From a virus: 42,517 nucleotides of DNA. This document shows positions 25,514-32,668 of this stretch, piece after piece; position 1 is the stretch's first letter; every line of letters begins with the position of its first letter. The stretch lies in the IMG/VR virus record IMGVR_UViG_3300013132_005449, positions 1 through 42,517 of that record; one strand, given 5' to 3'. The notes under the pieces are model-generated. The model was not told where the DNA came from and made no database searches. It saw only the letters and a list, made by a program, of their open reading frames with translations. A program made the position numbers and the translations under genes.

Positions 25514-27013
25514 ATGTCGATTTTAAGGTCTTATTTCAGTAAAAATAATACAATCACCTCAAACTCATATGTGAACACGGGAAGAAACCCAGTAGTTCAA
25601 TTGAATTTTGGTGCATCTGATTATCTCGTACCAAACTACGGATACACAAGATTCATCTTTGATTTGGATTTATCTTTACTTGAAGAGATGATTGATACAG
25701 GTACAATTTCAACGGGTTGTACTTCTGCAATGACCCACACCCTTAAAATGACCAACACTTCTTCTTTCGATAATGAACTATTAAACACATTCATGTCTGA
25801 CTCAAGAAGAAGAGCAACATCGTTCGATTTGATATTGTTCAGAATACCAAAATTCTCGGGTTCTACGGGGTCAATTCAAGAATGGGACGAAGGTGTCGGT
25901 TACGATTATAATGACTTTAACATAGCTCAAAACAGCGCACAGGGTGGTTCTGCACCTCTTACCTATGTAGACCCAAGAAGTTTTTCAACAAGACCATCGA
26001 ATTGGTATCAAACTACCACAATCAATAATTGGTCACAGCCAGGAATTTATAATAATAATAACGAAGGTTTGGTTAATTTTTCAGGACTTACTATTGTAGC
26101 AGAACAACATTTTGAGTTGGGTAATGAAAATTTGAATATGGATATGACCAACGAAATTAATGGCATCCTTAACGGTAGTATTACGGGGGTCACAGGGTGG
26201 GGATTAGCATATTTACCACAAATAGAAAACATAACAGGATTAACAGACAGTTACAGTGTAGCATTCTTTTCAAGACATACCCAAACTTTTTATCAACCGT
26301 TCTTACAAACAACATTTGATGATTATATCCAAGATGATAGAAATCAATTTTTGAAAAACCAAGAAAACAAATTGTACCTTTATGTTTTCCAAAATGGTAA
26401 TTATGTAAATTTGGACTCAGACCCAATAGTTAGGATAGAAGATAGAAACGGAGTTGCTGTAAATGGAATGGCAACACTATCAACATGTTTAAGTACAAAA
26501 GGAATTTACGAAGTTATCGTTCCAAATGGATTTACTGGTGCTACACCTTGCCAATATTATGATGTGTGGTCAGGTTTGACGATTAACGGACAGTCTTTAC
26601 CAAACGTAACAAACACGTTTACATTACAACAATATACTGCAGGAATTCAAATCGGACCATTATCAAAAGAACCACAAAAATTTGGATTTAATTTCTATGG
26701 GATTTTACAAAATGAACAAATTTTGAGCACCGATATCAGAAAGGTTGGTGTAACAATAAAAAAAGCCTACACAGGACAGCAAATGTTATTAGATGTTTCT
26801 GCCTTCTACAGAGTTTATGTAACGGAGGGTACAACTGAAGTACAAGTTCAAGATTGGACTCCTCTCAATAGAACTCCAAACGAATATTATTTCATTTTTG
26901 ATATGAGAGACAAAATTCCAAATCAATATTTTGTGGACATACAAGTGAATACTTCTGGCGAAAAAGATACTTATAAAAAACAATTAACCTTTTCAATCGT
27001 AAATGTAAAATGA
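25514..27013 (+). CDS. Probable virion structural protein
   Basis: A 499-residue beta-rich protein, low in charge and high in Asn, Thr, Ser, Gly and aromatic residues, as in fibre, baseplate-wedge or tail-surface proteins. The C-terminal ~120 residues look like stacked beta-sandwich strands (IRKVGVTIKKAYTGQQMLLDVSAFYRVYV, then NEYYFIFDMRDKIPNQYFVDIQV). It follows the gp5-like hub gene with its own TATTTAT box and overlaps the next gene by 4 nt. No specific family is recognised, so the structural call rests on composition and position. Confidence 0.65.
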   Translation: MSILRSYFSKNNTITSNSYVNTGRNPVVQLNFGASDYLVPNYGYTRFIFDLDLSLLEEMIDTGTISTGCTSAMTHTLKMTNTSSFDNELLNTFMSDSRRRATSFDLILFRIPKFSGSTGSIQEWDEGVGYDYNDFNIAQNSAQGGSAPLTYVDPRSFSTRPSNWYQTTTINNWSQPGIYNNNNEGLVNFSGLTIVAEQHFELGNENLNMDMTNEINGILNGSITGVTGWGLAYLPQIENITGLTDSYSVAFFSRHTQTFYQPFLQTTFDDYIQDDRNQFLKNQENKLYLYVFQNGNYVNLDSDPIVRIEDRNGVAVNGMATLSTCLSTKGIYEVIVPNGFTGATPCQYYDVWSGLTINGQSLPNVTNTFTLQQYTAGIQIGPLSKEPQKFGFNFYGILQNEQILSTDIRKVGVTIKKAYTGQQMLLDVSAFYRVYVTEGTTEVQVQDWTPLNRTPNEYYFIFDMRDKIPNQYFVDIQVNTSGEKDTYKKQLTFSIVNVK

Positions 27014-27480
27014 AAAAATTAATCAAAATAGATGAGCAAGACTTGGAAAATTTAGTCAAAAAAGCATTGAAAGAGCAAGTTCAAGAGCCAGCCAATTATA
27101 TGTTCTTTAGTAATCTTCAACAAATAAAAAGACAGTGTGAGATGTTATTGAACCTGGACCCACAAAAAGTTGACGATATTATTCAAAATGGACACGATTG
27201 GGCGGATGACCACGTATCCGAAGCTAAAACGAATATGGACCAAGTTTTCGATTTCATGATGAATGAAACAAAAAAAATGGACCAATATGTCGACTATGAA
27301 GATTTGAGTGAAGGTAGAAAGAAAACTGGAACCAAGTTGTGTGCTCGAGGTAAAGCAGCCGCAAAATCCAAATTCAAAGTTTATCCTTCAGCATATGCTA
27401 ACGGATATGCAGTATCTGTTTGTAAAGGAAAAATTAAAGGATTGGACGGTCAAAAAAGATGTTCAGGGGCATATTGTTAA
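27010..27480 (+). CDS. Hypothetical protein with C-terminal basic Cys-containing module
   Basis: A 156-residue protein. The N-terminus reads MKKLIKIDEQDLENLVKKALKEQ, a short amphipathic segment that recurs inside the 28818 gene product. The middle is acidic and helical. The last ~50 residues form a basic module, with LCARGKAAAKSKFKVYPSAY and CKGKIKGLDGQKRC, probably a small metal- or nucleic-acid-binding fold. I do not assign a named family. LKE followed by Q near residue 22 would fit a T4-type prohead protease cleavage site, suggesting a possible packaged internal protein. Confidence 0.6.
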   Translation: MKKLIKIDEQDLENLVKKALKEQVQEPANYMFFSNLQQIKRQCEMLLNLDPQKVDDIIQNGHDWADDHVSEAKTNMDQVFDFMMNETKKMDQYVDYEDLSEGRKKTGTKLCARGKAAAKSKFKVYPSAYANGYAVSVCKGKIKGLDGQKRCSGAYC

Positions 27481-27504
27481 TTCAATATAATTCATTTATA
27501 TTTG
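27473..27504 (+). promoter_or_regulatory. Bacteroidetes-type promoter (ATTG-N20-TATATTTG)
   Basis: ATTG at 27473-27476 and TATATTTG at 27497-27504 are separated by 20 nt, matching the known Bacteroidetes primary-sigma form (TTTG, ~20 nt, TAnnTTTG). The start codon at 27509 is only 4 nt downstream, so the transcript would be nearly leaderless, which lowers confidence. Confidence 0.5.
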
Positions 27505-27508
27505 TCCC

Positions 27509-27922
27509 ATGGAAAAACACGAAGTAGTCGGATTTATACCCAAACTTCTCTACAAAATATTTCTTTTCTTAAAAGATAAATTTGACCCAAGACCTCAAAT
27601 TACTGATGAGGAGACATTTGCCCGACAAATTTGTGATAAAATGATTCAACACTCAGAATCTAAGTTAAATTTTACCCCGCTATCTTCAAAAAGAATCATC
27701 AAAAACGAACCACTAAACATGTACATTGTTATGGAAAACTATACAGTACATGTTATTAACCACGTATACAGCTATAGTGTATATTTCCAAGACAGCAATT
27801 CCTTCAATCAACTAAAAGAACTGTTTGACCAGGTTATGGAAAAAAAACGTGAAAACTTGGAAACTGAAATTAGGAGTAATATTCAACACTCTCTTAAGAA
27901 AATTTTAGACAAACTTAATTAA
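27509..27922 (+). CDS. Hypothetical protein behind a host-like promoter
   Basis: A 137-residue protein without recognised family. It has a hydrophobic stretch (VGFIPKLLYKIFLFLKDKF) near the N-terminus, a beta-rich centre (NMYIVMENYTVHVINHVYSYSVYF) and a charged C-terminal helix. It ends the plus-strand block: the next gene is convergent and its stop lies 2 nt away. A Bacteroidetes-type promoter instead of a TATTTAT box suggests expression early or independently of the late genes. Confidence 0.65.
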   Translation: MEKHEVVGFIPKLLYKIFLFLKDKFDPRPQITDEETFARQICDKMIQHSESKLNFTPLSSKRIIKNEPLNMYIVMENYTVHVINHVYSYSVYFQDSNSFNQLKELFDQVMEKKRENLETEIRSNIQHSLKKILDKLN

Positions 27923-27924
27923 AG

Positions 27925-28818
27925 TTAGTATCTTCCCGTCATATATACATGAAGAACCTCAGGTATCCTATAACAAAAACTCTTCTCACCAACATTATTA
28001 ATACAAGGAACAGGTTGTAATTTTTTCAGAATCCTTTTCAACTCCAAAGGGGCATTTGAGAACATTTTATCAATTTCTTTTACAGGATATAATCTGTTAG
28101 AGTCGTATTGTTCTTTAAGAACTTTTTTAATGATATCTTTTAAACTTTCGTTTTTTGGTTTGTAAGAGGTCATGGTTGGCTTGTTACCTGTTCCAACTTT
28201 GGGGTCTTTTTTTTCGGCTTTTCTTTTTTGTTGGCACGCAGCTCTTTTTGCGGAGTCAGACATTTTTGAAGCAACTCCAGCAGCTCTACATTTCGGATAT
28301 CCTTTACTACTCGCTTCAGGTCTTCCACAAGGAGGATGTCCTCCACCTTCTTTTTTTCTACATATATTCACCCATGGTCCCTTAGGTTGTTTACTACCTT
28401 TAGGTTTTTTCTTTGTACCAAACCAAACAGCTAAATCTTCTTTCAAAACTGTTTCATATTCACTTTTTGGTATCTTCGCAATTCTTTTTATCTCTTCAGG
28501 GGTTCCAGGTGCATCACTACCCATAGGATTATATCCATTCATAGGATTTCCATCGTCATCACTTTGAGAAAACATTGATTTAGCCTTTTTTGCTTTGTTT
28601 ATCGCCTTTTTTTCATTTTTATTTATTATTTTGGTACTTCTTTCCATTTTACCATCATAACTATCATAAGCATTGGTTGCGCTCACGTAATCTGAAACGG
28701 CACTCACAAAAGGTCTCAATGGTTCTTTTTCCCATAATTGTGGGGCAAGTACCAAAGGAATTTTCATTCTTCCTGAACTTCCAGAACCTGTAGTCTCACT
28801 TATTGAAAATTTTTTCAT
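27925..28818 (-). CDS. Hypothetical protein with basic Cys/Gly-rich module
   Basis: A 297-residue protein. Residues ~1-60 are beta-like and ~60-85 very Lys-rich. A module near 130-205 contains WFGTKKKPKGSKQPKGPWVNICRK, PPCGRPEA, YPKCRAAGVASKMS and RAACQQKRKAEKK, a spaced-Cys basic domain that I have seen in hypothetical proteins of marine phages but cannot name. ESLKDIIKKVLKEQ follows, like the N-terminus of the 27010 product, then a compact C-terminus. A TATTTAT box precedes it. Late, perhaps internal head or DNA-associated; this is inference. Confidence 0.65.
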   Translation of the reverse strand: MKKFSISETTGSGSSGRMKIPLVLAPQLWEKEPLRPFVSAVSDYVSATNAYDSYDGKMERSTKIINKNEKKAINKAKKAKSMFSQSDDDGNPMNGYNPMGSDAPGTPEEIKRIAKIPKSEYETVLKEDLAVWFGTKKKPKGSKQPKGPWVNICRKKEGGGHPPCGRPEASSKGYPKCRAAGVASKMSDSAKRAACQQKRKAEKKDPKVGTGNKPTMTSYKPKNESLKDIIKKVLKEQYDSNRLYPVKEIDKMFSNAPLELKRILKKLQPVPCINNVGEKSFCYRIPEVLHVYMTGRY

Positions 28819-28830
28819 ATCTTTACATTA

Positions 28831-28837
28831 ATAAATA
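28831..28837 (-). promoter_or_regulatory. TATTTAT box upstream of the 28818 gene
   Basis: Sense-strand TATTTAT (GATATTTATTAATG) lies 12 nt before the ATG at 28818, within a divergent gap of only 28 bp. Confidence 0.5.
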
Positions 28838-28846
28838 TCTATTATC

Positions 28847-29044
28847 ATGGATGTTAACAACGAAATTTTAATCTCCAAAATAATTAAACTTGAACATGAG
28901 ATAACTTCAGAAGTACTGAATGGTCATAAACCTTTTGTCGGTGACCATTTAGAAAGTAAAAGAAATGAGGTTAATACTCTCAGATGTGTTGTATATGGTT
29001 ACGAAAGCATTTTTTGTAAAAAAAATTTGGCAGAAAAACCTTAA
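28847..29044 (+). CDS. Small hypothetical protein (65 aa)
   Basis: A 65-residue protein (MDVNNEILISKIIKLEHEITSEV start) with helical character and two Cys near the end. The plus-strand pair 28847 and 29073 is enclosed by minus-strand late genes on both sides, so it forms a small separate unit. No TATTTAT box faces it. The frame is short, and coding status is supported mainly by position between a divergent start and the next promoter. No family is recognised. Confidence 0.55.
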   Translation: MDVNNEILISKIIKLEHEITSEVLNGHKPFVGDHLESKRNEVNTLRCVVYGYESIFCKKNLAEKP

Positions 29045-29057
29045 TCAACTAAATTTG
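29026..29057 (+). promoter_or_regulatory. Bacteroidetes-type promoter (TTTG-N20-TAAATTTG)
   Basis: TTTG at 29026-29029, a 20-nt spacer, and TAAATTTG at 29050-29057 match the published Bacteroidetes primary-sigma consensus (TTTG and TAnnTTTG) at every fixed position. The ATG of the secreted-protein gene is 15 nt downstream. It overlaps the end of the 28847 gene. Confidence 0.65.
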
Positions 29058-29072
29058 TAAAAATTAAACTAT

Positions 29073-29576
29073 ATGAGACTTATACTTACTTTAATTCTAT
29101 CTTTCGCTCTTTCTGTATCATTTTCTCAAAACCATGGACTTATTCATTATTTGAATGGAATCAAAGCAGCTGAGGATATTGAGGCGATGAGGCAGAATGG
29201 TCTGAATTTTCAAATTCAACCTAAACTAATATCGGTCGATAGTTTTCCCAAAATAAATACACTTTTGGAAGATTATAAGTCATATATCTCCACCTATTAT
29301 AGACAGATTAACTCCATTACTTTTTTAGACACTTACCAATTCACTAAACTTGATAAAAGAAACATGAGAGTTCAAACTGTATGCTATGTCCAATATAAGA
29401 ATAGAGACTATAAGTGGGGTGGATGTAAGTATTTCGAAATTTTCTACGTAAACTCAGACCTTTATTTTACACCAACTGTAGTTGAATATTCTGACCGATA
29501 CGAGATGGAAGTCACTGTTGCCGAAAAGATAAATTATAGTTTGGTTACCGTTAGGTCTACTCTTCTCATTTTTTGA
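29073..29576 (+). CDS. Secreted (signal-peptide) protein, moron-like
   Basis: A 167-residue protein with an N-terminal Sec signal: MR, then the hydrophobic core LILTLILSFALSV, then SFS-Q, with likely cleavage before Gln19, as in many flavobacterial exported proteins. There is no lipobox Cys. The mature part has no recognised family, looks alpha/beta, and has one Cys pair candidate (VCYVQ, GGCKYF). A complete host-type promoter precedes it. Its 3' end overlaps the convergent OmpA-like gene by 43 nt. A role in the host periplasm, such as superinfection exclusion, is possible but not shown. Confidence 0.7.
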   Translation: MRLILTLILSFALSVSFSQNHGLIHYLNGIKAAEDIEAMRQNGLNFQIQPKLISVDSFPKINTLLEDYKSYISTYYRQINSITFLDTYQFTKLDKRNMRVQTVCYVQYKNRDYKWGGCKYFEIFYVNSDLYFTPTVVEYSDRYEMEVTVAEKINYSLVTVRSTLLIF

Positions 29577-30745
29577 TTTTCTTCTTCGGTACCACAGGTT
29601 CCTTTTGAACCTTGTGCAACTACTCTAAATTGAGCATTTTTTAATTGAGGTATATTGGTTATTAAGAAATTTTTCAGATTTTGAGCACGAGCTTTAGTGA
29701 GATTTAAATTCCCAATATCATTTTTATCTGCTTGCGGGTCCACTGTAACATCAGGATATGTTGATTTATCATCACTCCATTTACCATTGACCTTATTAGC
29801 CTCTTTATAACCAGCACTACATTTGGATGCTGATGACTGAATATCAAAAATAAATTTGGACATGTCGTTACCTTCTACGAATTTTTTAAACTGAATGAAA
29901 TTAGGGTCATTCAGAATTTCATCTGTTGTAGGAGTGGAAACATTGTCTTTAAATTTATCCCCCAAAGGAATCGCCTGTGGTGGTTCTGGCTTAGGTGTTT
30001 CTTCTGGTTTAGTAGGTACGTCTTTATTGAATCCTTTAGGCATTGGGTATGAAGTGACTAATGTTGGTAATACCAAAGAGAAATAACCGAGTTTTTTACC
30101 GTAAAAAACATCAGTTTCGGGGTTGAATAAAGTTGTTGAATTTGTTTCTAATTGGTCAAATTCGATAACTTTATTGTTTTGCGAATAACCCCAATTTTTC
30201 GTTGGGCCCGCAACTGCAATCATGACTGTTATCGGAGAACCGTTTCTGTAAGTAACACCATAGAACATTTGATTTAGAGCAACACCAGATTCTTCTTTCC
30301 CTCGATATAAAAATGAATTTTTCGTAATTTCGTTACCATTATCAAACCTAAATTCTTTTTTTGATAATTTGGTCATTGAAAATCTAAATTCGTCCTTTCC
30401 CATATCAGCCAAGACTTTGTCCTTAAGAACTTCAACCTTGATTGGTCTATTTTTTTTGTCCACTTCGGTAACTTTACATTGATAGGATTTTTCCATATCT
30501 CTAGCATAAATAAGATATGGTTTGTTCCAATCGACATAATCTGAACCAACAGACATTGAAGGTTGTGAAAGAAAATAAGCATAGTTTTCGTCTTGGTCTA
30601 ATAAAACGTTTTGGGTACCAGGACCCTGTACTGGATTTACCTCCCCTTGTTCTCTAACTAAATATAATTTCTTAGTTGCATTTTCATGTAATTGTAGAAT
30701 CCTAATTTTTTCTTCCACACCAATATTCCACGTTTGTTTAATCAT
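29534..30745 (-). CDS. OmpA-like C-terminal domain protein
   Basis: A 403-residue protein. The N-terminal ~240 residues are beta-rich and unassigned. A Pro-rich linker follows (KPEETPKPEPPQ). The C-terminal ~110 residues look like an OmpA/MotB peptidoglycan-binding domain, with strand FIFDIQSSAS, then LNLTKARAQNLKNFLI (the NxxLSxxRAxxVxxxL helix), AQFRVVAQGSKGT and ENQKMRRVDLTV (the family's N-x-RRVE-x-x). There is no signal peptide, so cell-wall anchoring by the usual export route is unlikely. A virion protein that touches peptidoglycan during infection is an alternative. It lies after the capsid terminator with its own TATTTAT box. Confidence 0.6.
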   Translation of the reverse strand: MIKQTWNIGVEEKIRILQLHENATKKLYLVREQGEVNPVQGPGTQNVLLDQDENYAYFLSQPSMSVGSDYVDWNKPYLIYARDMEKSYQCKVTEVDKKNRPIKVEVLKDKVLADMGKDEFRFSMTKLSKKEFRFDNGNEITKNSFLYRGKEESGVALNQMFYGVTYRNGSPITVMIAVAGPTKNWGYSQNNKVIEFDQLETNSTTLFNPETDVFYGKKLGYFSLVLPTLVTSYPMPKGFNKDVPTKPEETPKPEPPQAIPLGDKFKDNVSTPTTDEILNDPNFIQFKKFVEGNDMSKFIFDIQSSASKCSAGYKEANKVNGKWSDDKSTYPDVTVDPQADKNDIGNLNLTKARAQNLKNFLITNIPQLKNAQFRVVAQGSKGTCGTEEENQKMRRVDLTVTKL

Positions 30746-30761
30746 GATGAAAACTTTATTA

Positions 30762-30768
30762 ATAAATA
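30762..30768 (-). promoter_or_regulatory. TATTTAT box upstream of the OmpA-like gene
   Basis: Sense-strand TATTTAT (GGATATTTATTAATAAAG) lies 16 nt before the ATG at 30745 and just after the capsid-gene terminator, so this gene appears to have its own transcription start. Confidence 0.5.
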
Positions 30769-30775
30769 TCCATAT

Positions 30776-30803
30776 AATAAAAAAAGGGTCCCGAAGGACC
30801 CTT
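30776..30803 (-). terminator. Rho-independent terminator after the major capsid gene
   Basis: On the minus strand, AAAAGGGTCC, a TTCG loop and GGACCC are followed by TTTTTTTATT. The closing C(UUCG)G tetraloop is a very stable form. It lies ~22 nt after the capsid stop codon and before the next TATTTAT box. Confidence 0.9.
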
Positions 30804-30824
30804 TTATATAAAGGTTAGACCATA

Positions 30825-32630
30825 TTATCTCAACTCTTTCAAATCGAATGTTCTAACTCCATCAACTGTGACTCTACCATAGAAACGGTTGTTAACCATT
30901 TTCTTAGCGTATCTAGTCATGATACCCTTGATAGGTGTGAAGTTGAATGGGTTATACATTGTAGGTGTAAGTTGTAAAGGTACGTATGGTGCGTAGATAT
31001 AACCTGTATCAAGAAGCGAAGTTCCTTTGTGTCCAATTAACACTTGGTTTGGTGGGAAGTAAGGGTCTCTGTAAACCTGGTATCTACCAGCAAGAGTTCC
31101 TACTCTCTCAATACCCATGTTGTATTGGTCTTGCTCAGGAGCTGCATTTGAAACGTGGAAATATTCTAAGTCATCGAAAATCGCAGAGATTTCAGATGAT
31201 ACAACAATCCAGTTTGCACCGCCTCTTAATGTTGATTTGTGGATTTGAGCTGAAAGCTGGTTGATTGCAGTAATCAACGTTTGGTTCCAGTCTTTCTGAG
31301 TGTAAGGTTGTGCGCTTCCACCTAATCTCTTCCATCCGTTGTAATCCCATCTTAAGTTCCATGCTGCACCTTTTCTAAGGTCTCTCAAGATTTCTCTATC
31401 GATTTCAGCTGCGACTTGCTCAGACAATAAAGCTGTTAATTCAGCTTCAGCGTCGATGTTGTGGAATGCTGCAACGTCTTGTGCCATTTCTGGTGACCAT
31501 TGAGCTCTTAATTTTCTTTCTGTTACAGAAACTGTTACAGACATAAGGTCAAATGATACCTCACCAATCTTATCTTCAAATTCCAAGTTCTTGTACAATC
31601 TATAAGTTGCAGAGAACGCGTTGTTAGAAGCTGTTGATGAAGAGAACGTTGAACCTGTGTAACCGTCCATAGAACCACCGCATGTAATACATACAGGAAC
31701 TTGTAGGTCGATTTCAAGATAAATGTCTCCATCAACATCACAGATATTGTCGAATTGACCACCATCTGTTAATGATTCAGGGAACGCTAAACTTGCGTTG
31801 TTGTTACCGTACTCTACGATACCTTTACCATATCTTTGAGTTACAACTCTAAATAGGTATGGACCACCGCCCACAGTTGTTGTGTTTGTAGACACACCGT
31901 AGATAGTCAAATCAGACAAGAAAGATTCTGTGTCGATTGGGTTACCGTCAGGACCGATTAATTTACCAGCTCCGTCAGAAGCAAAACCACTCATGATTAC
32001 AAGTACTTTTCTGTAGTTATCCTCTGCATAAGCCGCTGGTTCAAGATTCAAAGTAGTGTTGTTCCACTGAGCTGTTACAACTGAAGTTACTGCAGATGTT
32101 ACAGAAGTGAAAGAACCTTTTGAATAATCAAATAAACCTGGTGGGTCTAATGCTGGTTCGTTACCTTCATAAAATCTATCATAAAGGTCTCTTCCGTTGT
32201 TATAGTTGTATCCTGCATTTGGAGATGCTGGACCATTTGGTGCACCGTATGGTGAAAAGTGTTGGTTAAGACCTTCAGCTGCTGCTGGGTCATAACTCTG
32301 AATGTTTGGTACAAAGTAGAATAATTTACCAATTGGTAAGTTCATTGCTTGTACTGAAACGATGTCGTTAGCTAACAACTTAGAGAACACTCTTCTTACG
32401 ATTGGAAATACAACAGTTTCAAATGCACCTGTATCAGATGTAGATGAAGCTTCGTTGATTAAGTAAGAAGCTTGGTTTTCATAAAGTTGAGCAACGTTTT
32501 CTCTCATGTGACCTTTAAGACCCTCTAAGAATCCTAATTTGTCCCATTTTGTGATTGTGTCTTCTTTGATAACCTTAAGGTGCTTAAGACCGATGTTACC
32601 AACAAGACCTGATTCTAATAATGCTCCCAT
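30825..32630 (-). CDS. 23: Major capsid protein (T4 gp23-like)
   Basis: A 601-residue protein with clear gp23 features. After a ~60-residue charged N-terminus comes VVFPIVRRVFSKLLANDIVSVQAMNLPIGKLF (in T4 the matching stretch reads VTPVLPMVRRVYPNLIANEIVGVQPMSMPTG). Later comes KLRAQWSPEMAQDVAAFHNIDAEAEL, the conserved helix region (shown here in part). LINE followed by A at residues 57-61 matches the T4 prohead protease site ((L/I)-x-E), so removal of ~60 residues is expected. T4 gp23 is 521 aa, and the extra ~80 lie mainly in the middle, including a CITCGG segment. It forms the hexamers of the head. The protein lies between scaffold and terminator, and no Shine-Dalgarno precedes it (A-rich leader). 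Confidence 0.95.
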   Translation of the reverse strand: MGALLESGLVGNIGLKHLKVIKEDTITKWDKLGFLEGLKGHMRENVAQLYENQASYLINEASSTSDTGAFETVVFPIVRRVFSKLLANDIVSVQAMNLPIGKLFYFVPNIQSYDPAAAEGLNQHFSPYGAPNGPASPNAGYNYNNGRDLYDRFYEGNEPALDPPGLFDYSKGSFTSVTSAVTSVVTAQWNNTTLNLEPAAYAEDNYRKVLVIMSGFASDGAGKLIGPDGNPIDTESFLSDLTIYGVSTNTTTVGGGPYLFRVVTQRYGKGIVEYGNNNASLAFPESLTDGGQFDNICDVDGDIYLEIDLQVPVCITCGGSMDGYTGSTFSSSTASNNAFSATYRLYKNLEFEDKIGEVSFDLMSVTVSVTERKLRAQWSPEMAQDVAAFHNIDAEAELTALLSEQVAAEIDREILRDLRKGAAWNLRWDYNGWKRLGGSAQPYTQKDWNQTLITAINQLSAQIHKSTLRGGANWIVVSSEISAIFDDLEYFHVSNAAPEQDQYNMGIERVGTLAGRYQVYRDPYFPPNQVLIGHKGTSLLDTGYIYAPYVPLQLTPTMYNPFNFTPIKGIMTRYAKKMVNNRFYGRVTVDGVRTFDLKELR

Positions 32631-32668
32631 TTTGAGTATTTTTTAGTTTTTATTTATTTTATTTATTT

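Noticed and set aside
28155-28793. Plus-strand hydrophobic frames opposite the 28818 gene
   Set aside because: Apparent membrane-like composition comes from antisense reading of Lys-rich codons; the minus frame has the recurring Cys-rich module and a TATTTAT box.
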